Assembly: GCA_033239005.1 (NCBI GenBank)
Contig: BSQZ01000102.1
Span: 100,001-164,000, forward strand
Direction of reading: 5' to 3'
DNA: 64,000 nucleotides
From: Lamellibrachia satsuma
Taxonomy: Eukaryota; Annelida; Polychaeta; Sabellida; Siboglinidae
Shown: positions 38,690 to 51,100 of the stretch, in pieces
Layout of the letters: each line of letters starts with the position of its first letter
How positions within the stretch are numbered: position 1 is the first letter of the stretch
The notes under the pieces: generated by a model
The model's database searches: none
Seen by the model: the letters and a program-made list of their open reading frames with translations, nothing else
Told to the model about the DNA's origin: nothing
Made by a program: the position numbers and the translations under genes

Positions 38690-39560
38690 GTATGACGTTG
38701 ATTCGGGAAAGACAGCCAATGTTTATGGAGATTTGTTACAGAACATACGTCCGTAACGACACCGTGCAAGATGGTAAGAGCGAAAATGCAGACCACATAA
38801 CCACATTAGCTCCAATTGTTTGGAGTGTACAGACCTACAAACAACACAACTGATTACACAACCTCTGCGTGATGACATATTACGCACATCCAAGACGTTC
38901 CGAAAGAGCCCCGTGTGGATTGCAGGAGATACAAACCTTCCAGACATTAAATGACAAACAAACACCATATCGAAACATCATAGGATAAATAAACTCTCTC
39001 TTGAAACATTAATCACACTGAGCCTATCACAAGTGGTCACCTTCCCTATAAGGACTGACAACACCTTGGATGTCTTCCTCACAAACTGACCATCACTCCC
39101 AGGAGTAAGTGATTAAGATGCAGCTGTCAATGTAAACTCAGATATCATGCCAAAAAGACGAAGACCTGTCTGGAGGAAGATCCACATATGGAAGAAAGCA
39201 GACACTGAACTTATCCTCACCAATAGAGGGAAGCAACAGAAACATTACCTGGAATGACTACACGACCAACTTAATAAAGAAGGCAAACAACACCAGGGTT
39301 TTCTTACAGAGCAATATTGACAGCTGCCCACAAACCCACAACATGTTATTGATCAGACCTTCGTAAGGCCATTCGTGGAGTATATGACCACGGTATGGGA
39401 CCCATTAACTGAAAAGAACACATCAGTGGAGAACGTCCAGCGACAAGCAGCCTGCATAATGAAGAACGACTACCAGCGACACAGCAATGTGGCAACCATG
39501 ACAGAAAGCCTAACATGGAAGACGCCGGAGATGATGGGCTGATGATAAGCAGGTGAACAA
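38690..39560 (+). mobile_element. APE-type LINE fragment, internally deleted
   Basis: The endonuclease end (about 38900-39110) runs into the RT C-terminus: NDYTTNLIKKANNTRVFLQS, then TTVWDPLTEKN and QRQAACIMKNDYQRHSNVAT. Same general class as the LINE at 0.7-3.8 kb. Several frameshifts. Intronic. Confidence 0.7.
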
Positions 39561-39869
39561 CCTGGTCAACATGACAATGAACGAATTCACCGCCGCACGT
39601 TTTATATACTATTAGAATAATTAACAAACAGTCATTCTATAGAAAACACACCCAACAATGATTTCTTTATTAAATTAATGTTTCTTAAATAACCAGTGTG
39701 GCACTTGATATTAATTAGTAACAATTGTATGTAACACATGTATCAACAATTTTATGTAATGTCTGATGTAATTATAAAACAGATGGATAGGTATACAGCT
39801 AAGAATTTTTCAAATCAAATGCACACAAGCAAAGAAATGTACGCACACACCTTCCTTTATTATATCCAA

Positions 39870-39872
39870 ATA

Positions 39873-39919
<47 letters not shown>
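39870..39919. repeat. (TA)n tract
   Basis: Short TA microsatellite close to the linker exon. Confidence 0.95.
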
Positions 39920-39921
<2 letters not shown>

Positions 39922-39992
39922 TGGAAGCCAATTTCTACTATACATTATACTGAAGCTATCAATGATCATGGATAGTTCAAAAGAATACCCAC

Positions 39993-40111
39993 CCAGTAGC
40001 AATGAGGACGTTTTCTTTCTCGCCGACCAACTTATTTTCCGAGTCCTTTAAGTTGGTCAGTTGAGGGTGGAACCTCTTGCTTTGTTGCATAATCCACTCA
40101 CAATTTGCAGG
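39993..40111 (-). CDS. Kinase-KEN gene: linker exon before the kinase
   Basis: Acceptor TCATCTTTAG, donor GTGGGTAT, phase 0 to 2. It reads PANCEWIMQQSKRFHPQLTN, then LKDSENKLVGEKENVLIATG, the last residues being the beta-1 strand and start of the glycine loop. It begins in phase 0 while the ZU5 exon ends in phase 2, so a small exon between 40112 and 41637 is missing from my model. Confidence 0.78.
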
Positions 40112-40369
40112 CTAAAGATGACACAACTATTTCAGTGACAACAACAATGAAAGCCTTCTGGTCTGCCATTTACCTTCTGGGTATACATTTAGTTTTTAAT
40201 TATTGTGATTTGATCCACATTTAAAACTAATCAGAATCTGCAGTAAAACAAAAGCTTTAGCAACATTTTATTAATTGATTTCTTAGTATTACTTACTAAG
40301 TGCAATGCTCAGTAAAACGTTCTTAATCGGTAGTTTTGAAATAAAGCTAAGACAAAATACATACATATA

Positions 40370-40587
<218 letters not shown>

Positions 40588-40599
40588 CAAACAAAACAT

Positions 40600-41630
40600 G
40601 GTTATCAGTAAACTTGTTGTTTTGGATATCAATCTTGTTATATACTGAAATTTGAAATGAAACAACTATGTCATAATAGATGTTGTATGTACTATTTTTA
40701 GAACCACTGCAATGTGAATAGCGTAACACAGGTGTACATGTTGTGTGTCCAATTTACATAATAATGATAACTTGAATGATGCTACCAATTGACAAAAAAT
40801 GCCCCACATTAAGTTAGGTTGGAATGTAGTGGTTGTTTGCAGTATTTAATGTGGATTTATTCGGTTCATATACAGAATGTCCCTCCACATCAATTATAAT
40901 TACTGATCTCATTTACAATCATTGACTTGAAAAAATAAATATTAACTAAATAGATCAACAGACATAGAATTCCCTAGTAGACGTTAATTAAGAAATAATA
41001 CTTCACATAAAAAACTTAAACCGAATCCACTAGTCATGGTTTTGGGGCTAGGCACCTAAAAGAGATAAAATAAAAATAACCATATGCAACAAAAATCAAG
41101 AATATCACGCCATTGGTTCACTGAGAATGTGTTCTAAAAGTGGGAGTTTAAGGTCATTTCTCCGAATGACCGAGGGCTGACATGTTAACTAGCGCGACCG
41201 ATAAGTGCATGCGCATTTCTATTGAGGCATCCTAGACTACAAGTGACATATTAAAGGAGACCGGCATACACAGAAACAATGCAGTCTCAAGCAAACTTCT
41301 TATTTTGCTAGAAAGAGGACTAGTTTAGAAAACAAAGGCCAACATATGTTACATAAGGTGAGTTTAGACACAAATAGTGTATGGTGCCGCCCATGAAATT
41401 AAGATGTTGCGTATTCAACAATGTTTTCCTAGTAAACCATTGGCATGATATTCTTAAATGTAGTTTCAAATCGTTTCGTTTCAGCCTATTGTAACATAAT
41501 CGAATAGATGTTATGCAAATTGTGCTTCTTCTAATTATGTTACAAATCATAGTATCATCATCAACTATGTACAAATTCAGAATAACAAAATTTATTTTCC
41601 TCTGATAGATAAATTAAATAAACATGCAAG
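40600..41630. other. Intronic, no gene seen
   Basis: No element recognised. The exon that should link ZU5 to the linker exon ought to lie here or just beside the (TA)n tract, but I could not find a candidate in phase. Confidence 0.45.
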
Positions 41631-41637
41631 TACACAC

Positions 41638-41932
41638 CTGCACAACACCAGCATATTGGATGATTCCTGAACTGCTGCTAGGTCATAGTCAAATGACAGT
41701 GTGAAAGGCCGTTTGAAGGCCATACCATGTGGCAGGCAATGGACCACCGGCCCAACCAAGAGCTGGTTATATGACCACTTCAGCTGGTCTGATGTATTGT
41801 AACTGAAGGCTATTGAAATTGTGCGCTCTTTTTCAAGAGCACCCTTTGGAATTGTCAGTGAGACATTTCTCACATGAATGCAGCAACCTTCTGGACCAAC
41901 ATGAAAATTCCAGTACTGACGGTCATTCAACA
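41638..41932 (-). CDS. Kinase-KEN gene: ZU5 domain exon
   Basis: Acceptor TGCTGTTGCAG, donor GTGTGTAC, phase 1 to 2. After the split Val it reads LNDRQYWNFHVGPEGCCIHV, NVSLTIPKGALEKERTISIA, and VGPVVHCLPHGMAFKRPFTL. 'GPEGG..v.. l.IP.GAL' and 'SPvv.cgPHG..F..P..L' are the two marks of ZU5 domains (UNC5, ankyrin, ZO-1, PIDD), which mediate protein contacts. The first splice matches the FN3 exon in phase. Confidence 0.82.
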
Positions 41933-42369
41933 CTGCAACAGCAAGATGGTATCTGTTAGGATCATTTAAGTATTCTAGCAGGTGATATTTTGTTCTATCT
42001 TAAGCAGAATATTCAGTATTGATTTAATGATTATGAAAAATAGGCACATACACGTTACAATCAATTTGTTTTGTGACTTTTATGTGAATATATCTGGAAG
42101 AAGAGTGGTGGTGCATTGTTTCTTTTTAAAAAGGAACAATATTTATATAACAGCATTGTTCTCTTCTTGTACAAAGTTGACAAATACTGTTGTGTTCTCT
42201 GTTTGGTGACTGTATCGGCATTAGCATTGCTGCATGACAAAACTATTGGCACAATCTTAAATTTGGAGTCTGTGCTATATACCAGTAATTTGCACAGCCA
42301 GCCAGCCAGGAGGGTGGAAGTACAAGCTGCAGCATGGAATAAAGTGGAAGGCATCATGTGGCATAGGAG

Positions 42370-42377
42370 GATGTGTG

Positions 42378-42412
<35 letters not shown>
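42370..42412. repeat. (CGTG)n microsatellite
   Basis: About nine copies of GTGC/CGTG. The long open frames on both strands here (HARTHART) are by-products. Confidence 0.95.
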
Positions 42413-42413
<1 letters not shown>

Positions 42414-42479
42414 GGTGTGGGTTGGGAATACAGGCAGATGAAAACAACAGGGTTTGGATAATTTGTATTGTGAAATTTG

Positions 42480-42800
42480 TATTATGGCAGAAGGAGGAGG
42501 CAAACTGCAAGAAGAGATTAGAATGCACAAGCACCTGAAAAGGTAAAGATAGTTGGGAACAGATTGCAATGGGTGGATCACATACAGAGTGATGAAAAAA
42601 TATTTCCACAGATAGTAAGTTAAACTGAAAGGGTGGTAGAAGGAGAAGACCAACACAAAGATGGAAGGACTGTGTTAAGTCAGAAGATATATCTAGAAAA
42701 GGCAGATGTGTAAAGCAGAGGTTGGAAGGGAAGGCACCAAGCAATCATGAGGACAACTATGAGAAAGATGTTGTAACATCTGTACTGGGGCCACCACCAA
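42480..42800 (+). mobile_element. RTE-type LINE C-terminal fragment
   Basis: Frames on + give NRLQWVDHIQ, then RRRPTQRWKDCVKSE and a tryptophan/arginine-rich tail. This is the 'GRRRPGRPxxRWxD' end of RTE-like RT ORFs. Stops present. Confidence 0.6.
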
Positions 42801-42907
42801 ATTTGGGAAGAAGAACCATTGTTATAGAAATACTACACAAAAGAAAAACATAAAAATCCTAGCCAATGCTACGAGTAGAAGATGACGACAGGATTTAATA
42901 TGGTGTT

Positions 42908-43012
42908 CTACAATATTAAAAATGAAGGTGTAATAACATTGGGATATGAAATAAATACCTTCTAAAGAGACAATAATTTTGAGAAGCCTTTGTCCAGTTG
43001 AAGGAAAACAAG
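42908..43012. repeat. ~100-bp interspersed repeat (second copy at 37160-37265)
   Basis: AATATTAAAAATGAAGGTGT through TTTGTCCAGTTGAAGGAA matches 37168-37262 in the same orientation at roughly 80% by eye. Identity unknown. Confidence 0.6.
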
Positions 43013-43159
43013 GTACGCAAACTGTGTAATTTGTTAACATCACACGTGATATACTGTCATACCTCTGGATTCAACCTCGGTGTCGTATTGGACTTGTTCT
43101 GAAATAAAATATAACATATTTAATTATTTTGCATGTGATATGTCATAATATGTATATAT

Positions 43160-44065
43160 ATATTAAGTAGCTTGCGACTCTGTCTGTTTGTCTGTTCCCT
43201 CGAATCTCCGTCAGATTCGCATGCATGGGGCTGAAATTGTGTAGGCTTGCCCAGGGTCCATAGTGATGGTTTGTACAGAAAACAATATTCTCAATTCTAA
43301 GGTGGTGGGGATATTACATATGTTAACTACGTACTTAATAACAATAGTTGCGTACAATTGTTCGCATTACGATTCGTGTTTCTATCATTGTTATGTGATT
43401 TACATCAAGTGTCCACCGAACGCTTTGTAAAACCGGCAGTTGTACGTGACGTTTGTGGCGCGAAGATTTCATTGCCAATGCCTTACCAAAACTAGTCTAG
43501 GTAGTGAAAGGAGTCATAGGCTCTTGCCTTTTCTCCCGTGCAATGCTGGGTAACTTGGCTAGTATCTATATAATAAAGTAGTTTGTCTGTCTGTCTGTTC
43601 CCTCATGGCTATGTAAGTTTCGTTGAAGGCTTACCCAGGGGCCCGCAGTGGCGGTTCGTACATTAAAAAATATGTGGACAATTGAAGTAGACTATGTAAC
43701 TCAGAACAATAGTTACATGCAATTGTTAGCAACGTTGTGCGTATTTCTACCATTGTTACGTTATCTATGTCAAACGTCCACCGAACGCTTCGTGAAACTG
43801 GCAGCTGTACGCGATTTTTATGGCGCAAAGATGGCATTGCCATAGCACTACAAAAAACTAGACTGGGTAAGGAGTCATAAATTCTTGCCTTTTCTCCCAT
43901 GCAATGCCGTGCAACTGGGTTAGGCTTTAACATAAAGTAGTTTGTGACTCTGTATGTCTTTTAATTAAAATCTCCTTCAGTTTTGCATGTGTTGGGCTTA
44001 CATTTTGTAGGCGTGCCCGGGAGCCCTTGGTGGTGGTTCTTACATTAAACAATATTCTAATAATT
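43160..44065. mobile_element. Tandem Helitron-like ends (about three units)
   Basis: Three decreasing copies of a ~400-base unit, each starting AGTAGTTTGT(GACTC)TGTCTGT. Shared blocks are GGCTTACCCAGGG, GTCCACCGAACGCTT, GGCGCGAAGAT and CTTGCCTTTTCTCCCGTGCA. The first unit ends CCCGTGCAATGCTGGGTAACTTGGCTAGT (split across 43537-43563): a short hairpin shortly before CTAGT, as in Helitron 3' ends. The other unit ends are mutated. No Rep/helicase ORF. Confidence 0.5.
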
Positions 44066-44741
44066 AATTTTTTTTATTTGTTTATGGGAATTTTTTTTTT
44101 TCAAACAACTATGTATATGGGCTAAAACAATTTGACGTTTAATGAGAAAATATCTGTGTCAAAATGTCACAGCAATGCAGTGAGAGGAAGTGACTGTTCA
44201 TGTTATTCAAAATATATTATTACACATATATACAACTTTAAACCCAACATTCCAATATGTATATATATATATATGATACATTACCTCAAAAACCGATTTT
44301 AATAAAATGTTCACTGTGACCTATACATCAGACACGGTTTATTCCCTATAATTGTTAGTTCAATCAACCGGTTAGGGTTACGGTTAGGCTTCAGGTTAGA
44401 TATAGGATTTGGTTTCGTGGTTGATTGTTTTAACTGTTTCAGTGAATAAACCTTGTTTGATAAATAAGTCATTATAGATCAGGACACCAGGAGATATCCA
44501 GGACGTGTAAACGGTGACCACATGGTATTAGTGTTAATCATGAATTCAAAACAACAGAAAAGTTTGAAAATAGTTCACAAGTAATGGATTTTTATTGGCA
44601 AAACTATGCATATTTATGGCAGGCATGTTTGACAGTGCACACGTTGGAAGTATCATTTGACTGAATTATAAATAAATGTTTGCCCTTGTAGAAATGCAAA
44701 TATGAAAAAAAAAATTATTTAAATAAAATAATTTCCACTTG

Positions 44742-44887
44742 TACACCATCCAGAGCGGGTGTGTGGCATAACCGCCCTTTACACCATCCAGAGAGTGTGT
44801 GTGTTGTAACCACCATTTACACCATCCAAAGAGGGTGTCTGTCATAACCACCCTTAACACCATCCAGAGAGGGTGTGTGTCATAACG
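44742..44887. repeat. 38-bp minisatellite
   Basis: About four copies beginning ACACCATCCAGAGAGGGTGT (44742, 44781, 44819, 44857), each followed by CATAACCACCCTT. Confidence 0.95.
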
Positions 44888-46081
44888 TAAATGCCTCTGG
44901 TCTCCGAGGATAATGTGTGCAAATTGGTTATAAAATATAAGACAACCAGCTGTTCTCTTGACTCTATGCCAACCAAACTGGTCTAGGAATATATTGAGGA
45001 ATTACTGCCACTCATCACGCACATCATCTATTGCTCTATTGCCACTGGAGAATTTCGACACGAATGGAAGATTGCACTTATAGTGCCACTACTTAAAAAA
45101 TCAGGAATGGATCTCATTCCAAAAAAAGCATCTTTAATATATGTCCAAACTAACTGAGCGGGCAGTTGTGAACCAACTTTGTCTTCGTTCAGAATGTGGA
45201 TTTCCATTGTCACCTTGTCAGTCTGCCTACAGAGCAGGGCATTCCACCAAAACTACTCGTATTAAGGTCCAGTCTGACATTCTTCTAAACATGGATAAAC
45301 AGAACAAAACAAAACTAGTTTTAATTGATTTGTCATCAGCTTTTGACACCATGGACCAATATATGTTGTTTAATATCATAAAGTGCTCTTTTAGAGTACC
45401 ACATTAAATTGGTTCTCCTCCTATGTGCAGTCGAGATCGCAATGGTACGGTGTCAGAACAGTCTGACCTTGACCAGGGAGTACCGCAAGGACCATACCTA
45501 CATCCTGTTGAATTCAAGGAGTACTCTAGCAACGTTTTCTGTGTCATTAATAAGCACAGGAAATTGGGGCATGCTTACGCTGATGACTATCAAGTTTACC
45601 ATAGTTTCCACTCTGATTATATGGATAGTGACAATGAGTATATAGAATGGTGCACCTTTAACACCTGGAGCTGGATGGAGAGTAACTCCTGCGTTAGCCC
45701 AAGTTTGGGCTGTTTGGAGTAAACTACTTGAGACTTGAGAGCATGAAACCGAAAATGAACAATTCCAAGACTGAGTACATCTTAATCGGTACTCCAAAAC
45801 AACTAGCAAAATGCACCAACATGCATCTATTAACACCGGGGGCAATGTAATACATGCATCAGATTGTGTGCGAAATTTGGGTGCTTATTTCACACTTTAT
45901 AAGCACATGTCCATGGAACATCATATACAATCTAAATGTCGGGCAGCTTATGTACAACAGAAAGTATCTTGATCATCAAAGTGCAGAAAAACGTATTCAT
46001 GCTTTGGTCCATAACCACATTAAGTAATGTATGGAAGCGTAGAAAGGATATGATGCAAATTGCAAAACATGTTTTGTAAGA

Positions 46082-46370
46082 TAACTAGTTTCTTGTTATA
46101 ACAAGATAGGTAACTAGTTTCGGATATAGCAAGAATATTATTTTGTTATAACAAGAAACTATCTTCCTTATATCAAGAAACTAGTTACCTATCTTGTTAT
46201 AACAAGAAACCAGTTATCCAAACATGTCTTATTATATCAAGAAACTAGTTACATATCTTGTTATAACAAGACATTAGTTATAAAAAAGGTTCTTGTTATA
46301 TCAAGAAAGTAGTCACAAAAAGCAAGGTAGTTAGTTCCTTGATATAAAAAGGTAGGTAACTAGATCTGTG
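46082..46370. repeat. Cluster of short palindromes CTTGTTATAACAAG / AACTAGTT
   Basis: CTTGTTATAACAAG, a perfect 14-base palindrome, occurs at 46092, 46193 and 46257 and in near-perfect form at 46142 and elsewhere. It alternates with the palindrome AACTAGTT and with CTTGATATAA/TTATATCAAG variants. About 290 bases in all, inside a LINE. Confidence 0.85.
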
Positions 46371-47129
46371 ATGCCAATAATTTTTTGTTAGATAGATAGA
46401 GGCTAGAAATATTCACCAGTTATTCCGTGGACTGTACTCTATACCTTAGGATAATTAGGATGTCATAGCTATTTCTTAGGAGTTTGTAGGCAAGAGTAAA
46501 TATACTAAGGAATTGTTTTTAATCTTCGCTCGATCAATGAAATGCACTATGGTCATAAAACACTAATTCAGAGCTCAAAACCATCTTAAGGCAATAACCA
46601 TGGCAACAAATTATGCAAACTAGCCCAATTTCCACATGTACAACAACTTTACATAACTAATATAATCCCCAAATGTTATGAAGACATGCTTAGCTTTAAC
46701 CAAGATGGCCCATAGTTACTTTTCAACCAGTGATTACCCTTAAATACAAGACATGATTGTTGAATTTTAATGCACTAAATGGTCGTGGTCCACAGTATAT
46801 GTTGGAAATGTAGAAACGTCCAATATGGACCAAGATCTCCTGAGGCTGTGATACTCGATATACCATGGACAAAGCTGAAAACTCTGGGAGATTGCACTTT
46901 TATAGTGGCTGAACCTAAACTATGGAATTATCTACCTGAAGACATGGGCATTAGCAAAGATGTCAGCGTTTTTAAGAGTAAATCGAAGACTCACAATTTC
47001 AGCATATCATGCAACTAAATTGTTAATTTTAGTCATTTAAATAGATTTACCTTTTTATAATCATTTATATTATATCATTTGTTTTAACAGTTTTTGATAT
47101 TTCACAATTCCTTTTACTGTACAGCACCA

Positions 47130-47222
47130 TTGAAGACCATTGTATACATATGGTGCCACAGAATACCATTGTATAGATATAGTGCCATAGAATACCATTG
47201 TATAGATATGGTGTCATAGAAA
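47130..47222. repeat. ~30-bp tandem repeat in LINE 3' UTR
   Basis: Three copies of the unit containing ACCATTGTATAGATATGGTG and CCATAGAAT. Confidence 0.9.
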
Positions 47223-47411
47223 TTAATAAACATTAAGTTAACATGTGTGTCTTACACTACGTTTACCCCAGTTTGAATTGCGGTAGATTAATAATAGATG
47301 TCATAAACATATTGACACATACCTGTAAGAACACAGATGTGTGTGCATGCCTATCTGTTAACATAACACAATTCAGAAAACAACAAAATATGACAAATGT
47401 AAAACACTCAC

Positions 47412-47708
47412 CAAGTGGCAGCCGTACGGGTTCTTGCAGAGAGACCGGTTCACTTTGTCCAATCTCATTCTCGGCAAACACTCGTATGAAGTAATGTTTG
47501 CCTTTGTTGAGTTGGCTCACTTTGAATTCTTGTGTGTCACTGTTGGTGTGGCCAGCAGTGGTGAAGTTGGGAGTTCTCGCATCGGCTTTCTCCAAAACGT
47601 AGCGAGTTATGGGTGAGTTGCCGTCACTCAGTGGAGCCAGCCACGTGACACAAACGTAGTCGGAGCAGACCTCCACCACCTGCAGGTTGTGTGGTGGCGA
47701 TGGCTTGT
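47412..47708 (-). CDS. Kinase-KEN gene: FN3 domain exon
   Basis: Acceptor TTATTCAG, donor GTGAGTGT, phase 1 to 1, 99 residues: one complete fibronectin type III domain in one exon. It reads KPSPPHNLQVVEVCSDYVCV, TWLAPLSDGNSPITRYVLEK, KGKHYFIRVFAENEIGQSEP. Landmarks are P-x-P-P at the start, Trp of strand B, the G-x-S-P-I-x-x-Y-x-x-E-K strand C and Y-x-x-R-V-x-A-x-N-x-x-G strand F. The pattern is of the titin/twitchin type. It joins the exon at 62456 (split Asp) and the ZU5 exon (split Val) in phase. Confidence 0.88.
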
Positions 47709-47982
47709 CTGAATAACCAAATATTTTAAAGCTAAAAAATCACATATTACTATCACTAATTATCTAAGATATATTCTCTCAACAGTGATAATATCTGAAT
47801 GCAATTTGCAAGGTGAAAACCTGTCCAAAAGTGTTAGTGGGAGCATCAGCTACTTGCTATATGATTTTCCAACCAGGAGAATGTATAAAATAGTACATTT
47901 TACGTAACTTGGCAGTTTCACCAACAACCAACAGAAGTCATCAATCATGAGCTAAACTGCACAGTAGGGGAAAGCATCAGCT

Positions 47983-48081
<99 letters not shown>

Positions 48082-48101
48082 GTAAGTATATGATGCTCCC
48101 A

Positions 48102-48174
<73 letters not shown>
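47983..48174. repeat. Two (TA)n tracts with inverted flanks
   Basis: GCATCAGCTTACATATA before the first tract faces TATCTGTAAGTATATGATGC after it, forming a hairpin. A second (TA)n follows directly. Confidence 0.9.
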
Positions 48175-48176
<2 letters not shown>

Positions 48177-48179
48177 CAA

Positions 48180-49960
48180 TGAATGTTGGTAATCTGGCTC
48201 AGCTATCACTTGGTGTGGGGCAGGCATGGGGCAATGAACTTGAAAAGTTAATTAATTAAATTATAATTAACTCAGAAATTCTCCAATTAAATTAATCTCA
48301 CACATTTCACATGAAAATTAAATTGAGTTAACCTCCTAAATTCTTCACTTAAATTAACCTCCCAAATTCTTCAATTAAATTAACAATCAATTGTAATTCA
48401 ATTAAAAAATAATTCATATGTTGGTAGAAAGCTTGGTCATTTAATACAATTCTAAATCACAAGACATTTATTCATTGGGCATTTGATCACATTTCAAAAG
48501 TTGTAGGTACTTGCTAAAATTATAATTTTACTAAACGGATTAAAAAGTTGTGGCTGAAGATTTGAAGGTGTGGTGTTTTCTCCCATATTCAACCACCAAA
48601 TTAACAAAACTGGGAAACTATATACATGATTTCTATGCAACAAATTGTTATTTATGTAGTGTTTTATGCTAAATCATTAGGCTTCCCCTTTACACATTTA
48701 AATACAGCAATTAAATATGTATACATTATTGTTTATGAATAACAAGAACTGGCATGCTTTTGATTTTAGTTGGCACTGTAAACAAATTGAAGCTATATTA
48801 CCTTTCTATACATCTCCCCTTAACCTTTATACACACACACACACAAGTGCTTAGGTCTAATGGCACATAAGTCCACTTGGCTGCAAATTGTCAACCCCAA
48901 ATGTTAACTGTAACCAGTTCGTGGCTAAATTGATACCAATTTGTACCTGCTGCTGAGTTGTATTGTTTTAATGCATTGTCTCCTAAAGAATCATATTACC
49001 CAGGAAATAATGAAATTACATTGTGAACAAATCCGTGGGTCGGAAGAGGACGCCCTTCCCCGTATCTAGAAGTTTATTAATGGGTTGTCAGCCGGCTTCC
49101 TCAAGGTCTCACCTTGGCCTGACCCATAAGCAGACGGGGGGAAGTTTGGACAGTTGTCGGACAGCTCCCACACCGTACACATATAATAATTATACAAAAA
49201 TCCAAATGGGTTTTTTCTGGGAGGTTGTGTGGCATCAGCCTGTTAACGCATGCGTGAGATGGTCTTGGAGGATTTTGGCAGAATCAGGAGATGTTCACGC
49301 ATGCGTTCGTTGGTAATGGGAACTTCTGGGAAAGTGTTGGACTTGAGCTTTAAAAGGTTACAAATTTGTGCACTCAGGGACCACGGCAGACAATTTCGAG
49401 GGAAGTTATGAAAATGCTCACAGCATTCAGACTATCCAAAATTTCTGCACAGCCAAGCCAAGCGGGCTTCCACTAGCGTTGTTTGGTTTCTAAATTACGA
49501 ACTCGTTTTAAATTTTAACCTAAGATGTTACTGGTGGTTCAGTGTATTGATGTGCCGAGGTGGCGATTTATGTGATTGTGTAATGTAAATGAAGTGACTT
49601 GCTCTTAAATAAACCTCTAATCTAGACGATACCTGGACAACTGGTGTTACAACTGATTTCATTCTAGACGTGAATGAATCTGGCAAGCCAATTTCAAACC
49701 TTGCGAGAATCGACTCTCGCTCACACGCCCAACAACGACTAGACATGGGTCGATCCTTACAACAGTATTTTTAATGAAACCACGTCTTCTCATTATTCCC
49801 GTTAAAATTCTGATCACCGCCGGCATCACCACCACAGCCAAAATCGTTCTCATCGCCGTCAGAAATATCTTCATCAATGTTGATGTCGCTGTCGGCAGTT
49901 AGCTATGCTGGACGATTTCGAGATAATTAAGTTATTGCAAAGTGGTATATATCATTGCAA
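48180..49960. other. Intronic, repeat-like, no gene seen
   Basis: TTAATTAAATT-type repeats at 48240-48420. A segment at 48870-48935 (GTCCACTTGGCTGCAAATTG) is shared with 56795-56840. 49640-49910 is CpG-richer, with a minus-strand acidic frame (DINIDEDISDGDENDFG) of unknown meaning. Confidence 0.45.
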
Positions 49961-49965
49961 AAGTA

Positions 49966-51100
49966 TATTATTAAGATACATCATGGTATCAGTTGTATGA
50001 CTGTATGTTAATTAGTTAAATTAGTTAGAGCACTTTAAAGACACCCCATCAACGTTTTCAAAACACGTTTTTTTCTAGTTTGATCAAAAACGCGTACTGG
50101 CCTAAAAAAATAAACTAATATTAATGGTAATGTAATGTTTTTTACATATTGTGTAAGTACTAAATGTTCTCAACCTGTGTGGGGTCATTCATATCAGTGC
50201 ATCCATTATTTTGGTTGCAATAGAGCTGTAAGCAGTGCTATTTTTCACTTATTTTGCAAATATTTATAGGGGCGGTTGGTAAAAAAGTATAAAAAAAAAC
50301 AATATATACCCTAGACCTACAAAGAAATGTTTTAAAACTCAATGTCTACTTCTAAGCATGTTTGAACTTCTAAGCATATTCATTAGCATTTTTATGTATA
50401 TGAAAAATATTTTTACAAGGTTTTTTAACTGCAAACTATTATGCAGATTTTTAAAGAAGCCTGTTCACAGCTGAAGACATGCTGACACAAGATGAATATT
50501 TGCCATGTGTATCATGTAGGATAAACACCATTGGAAAGATCTGTTATTAAGATACATCATGGTATCTGTTGTATGGCTGTATGTTAATCGGTTTTCATGT
50601 TAGAGCACTTTAAAGACACCCCATCAACGTTTTCAAAACATGTTTTTTCTATTTTGATAAAAAAGTGTATCTGGCCTTAAAAAAGGACTAATATTAATGT
50701 TAATGTAATTTTTTGACATATTGTGGAAGTACTAAATGTCTCGACCTGTGTGGGGGTCATTTATACCAGTGGGGTACAGTGCATCCATTATTTTGGTTGC
50801 AAGATAGCTGTAAACATTGCTATTCTTCACTTATTTTGCACACTTATACAAGATCGGTTGGTAAAAAGTAAAATATAACACAGTATATACCCTACAGATA
50901 ATTTAGTGTCTTCTTCTAAGCATGTTTGACATGTATAGGTCATTACCATTATTATGTATATGAAAAATATTTTTTACAAGGTTTTTTAACTGTAAACTAT
51001 TATGCAGATTTTTACAGAAGCCTGTTCACAGCTGAACACATGCTGATGTAAGATTAATATTTGACATGTCTATCATGTAGGATGAACTGTAGGATTATAT
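49966..51100. repeat. ~570-bp tandem duplication
   Basis: The block from TTAAGATACATCATGGTATC (49971) to the TATCATGTAGGAT region (50508) repeats from 50547 to 51080 with many substitutions and small indels. No coding content. Confidence 0.85.

Larger units (their letters stand above)
44945..47235 (+). mobile_element. CR1/Rex-like LINE (RT part), decayed, with inserts
   Basis: RT frames: PLLKKSGMDLIP (about 45090), YRAGHSTKTTRIKVQSDIL, LIDLSSAFDTMDQYML (45320-45370), DQGVPQGPYL, and an intact catalytic YADD (near 45580). The thumb contains SDCVRNLGAYF near 45870. The C-terminus reads PKLWNYLPEDMGI, then DVSVFKSKSKTHNF (46915-47000). The 3' UTR has a tandem GAATACCATTGTATAGATAT repeat. Interrupted by a small repeat at 45690-45740 and a palindrome cluster at 46080-46370. 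Confidence 0.82.

Noticed and set aside
42061..42744. 227-codon minus-strand open frame
   Set aside because: It runs antisense across an RTE fragment and a (CGTG)n repeat (HARTHARTHART); no splice sites or domain.
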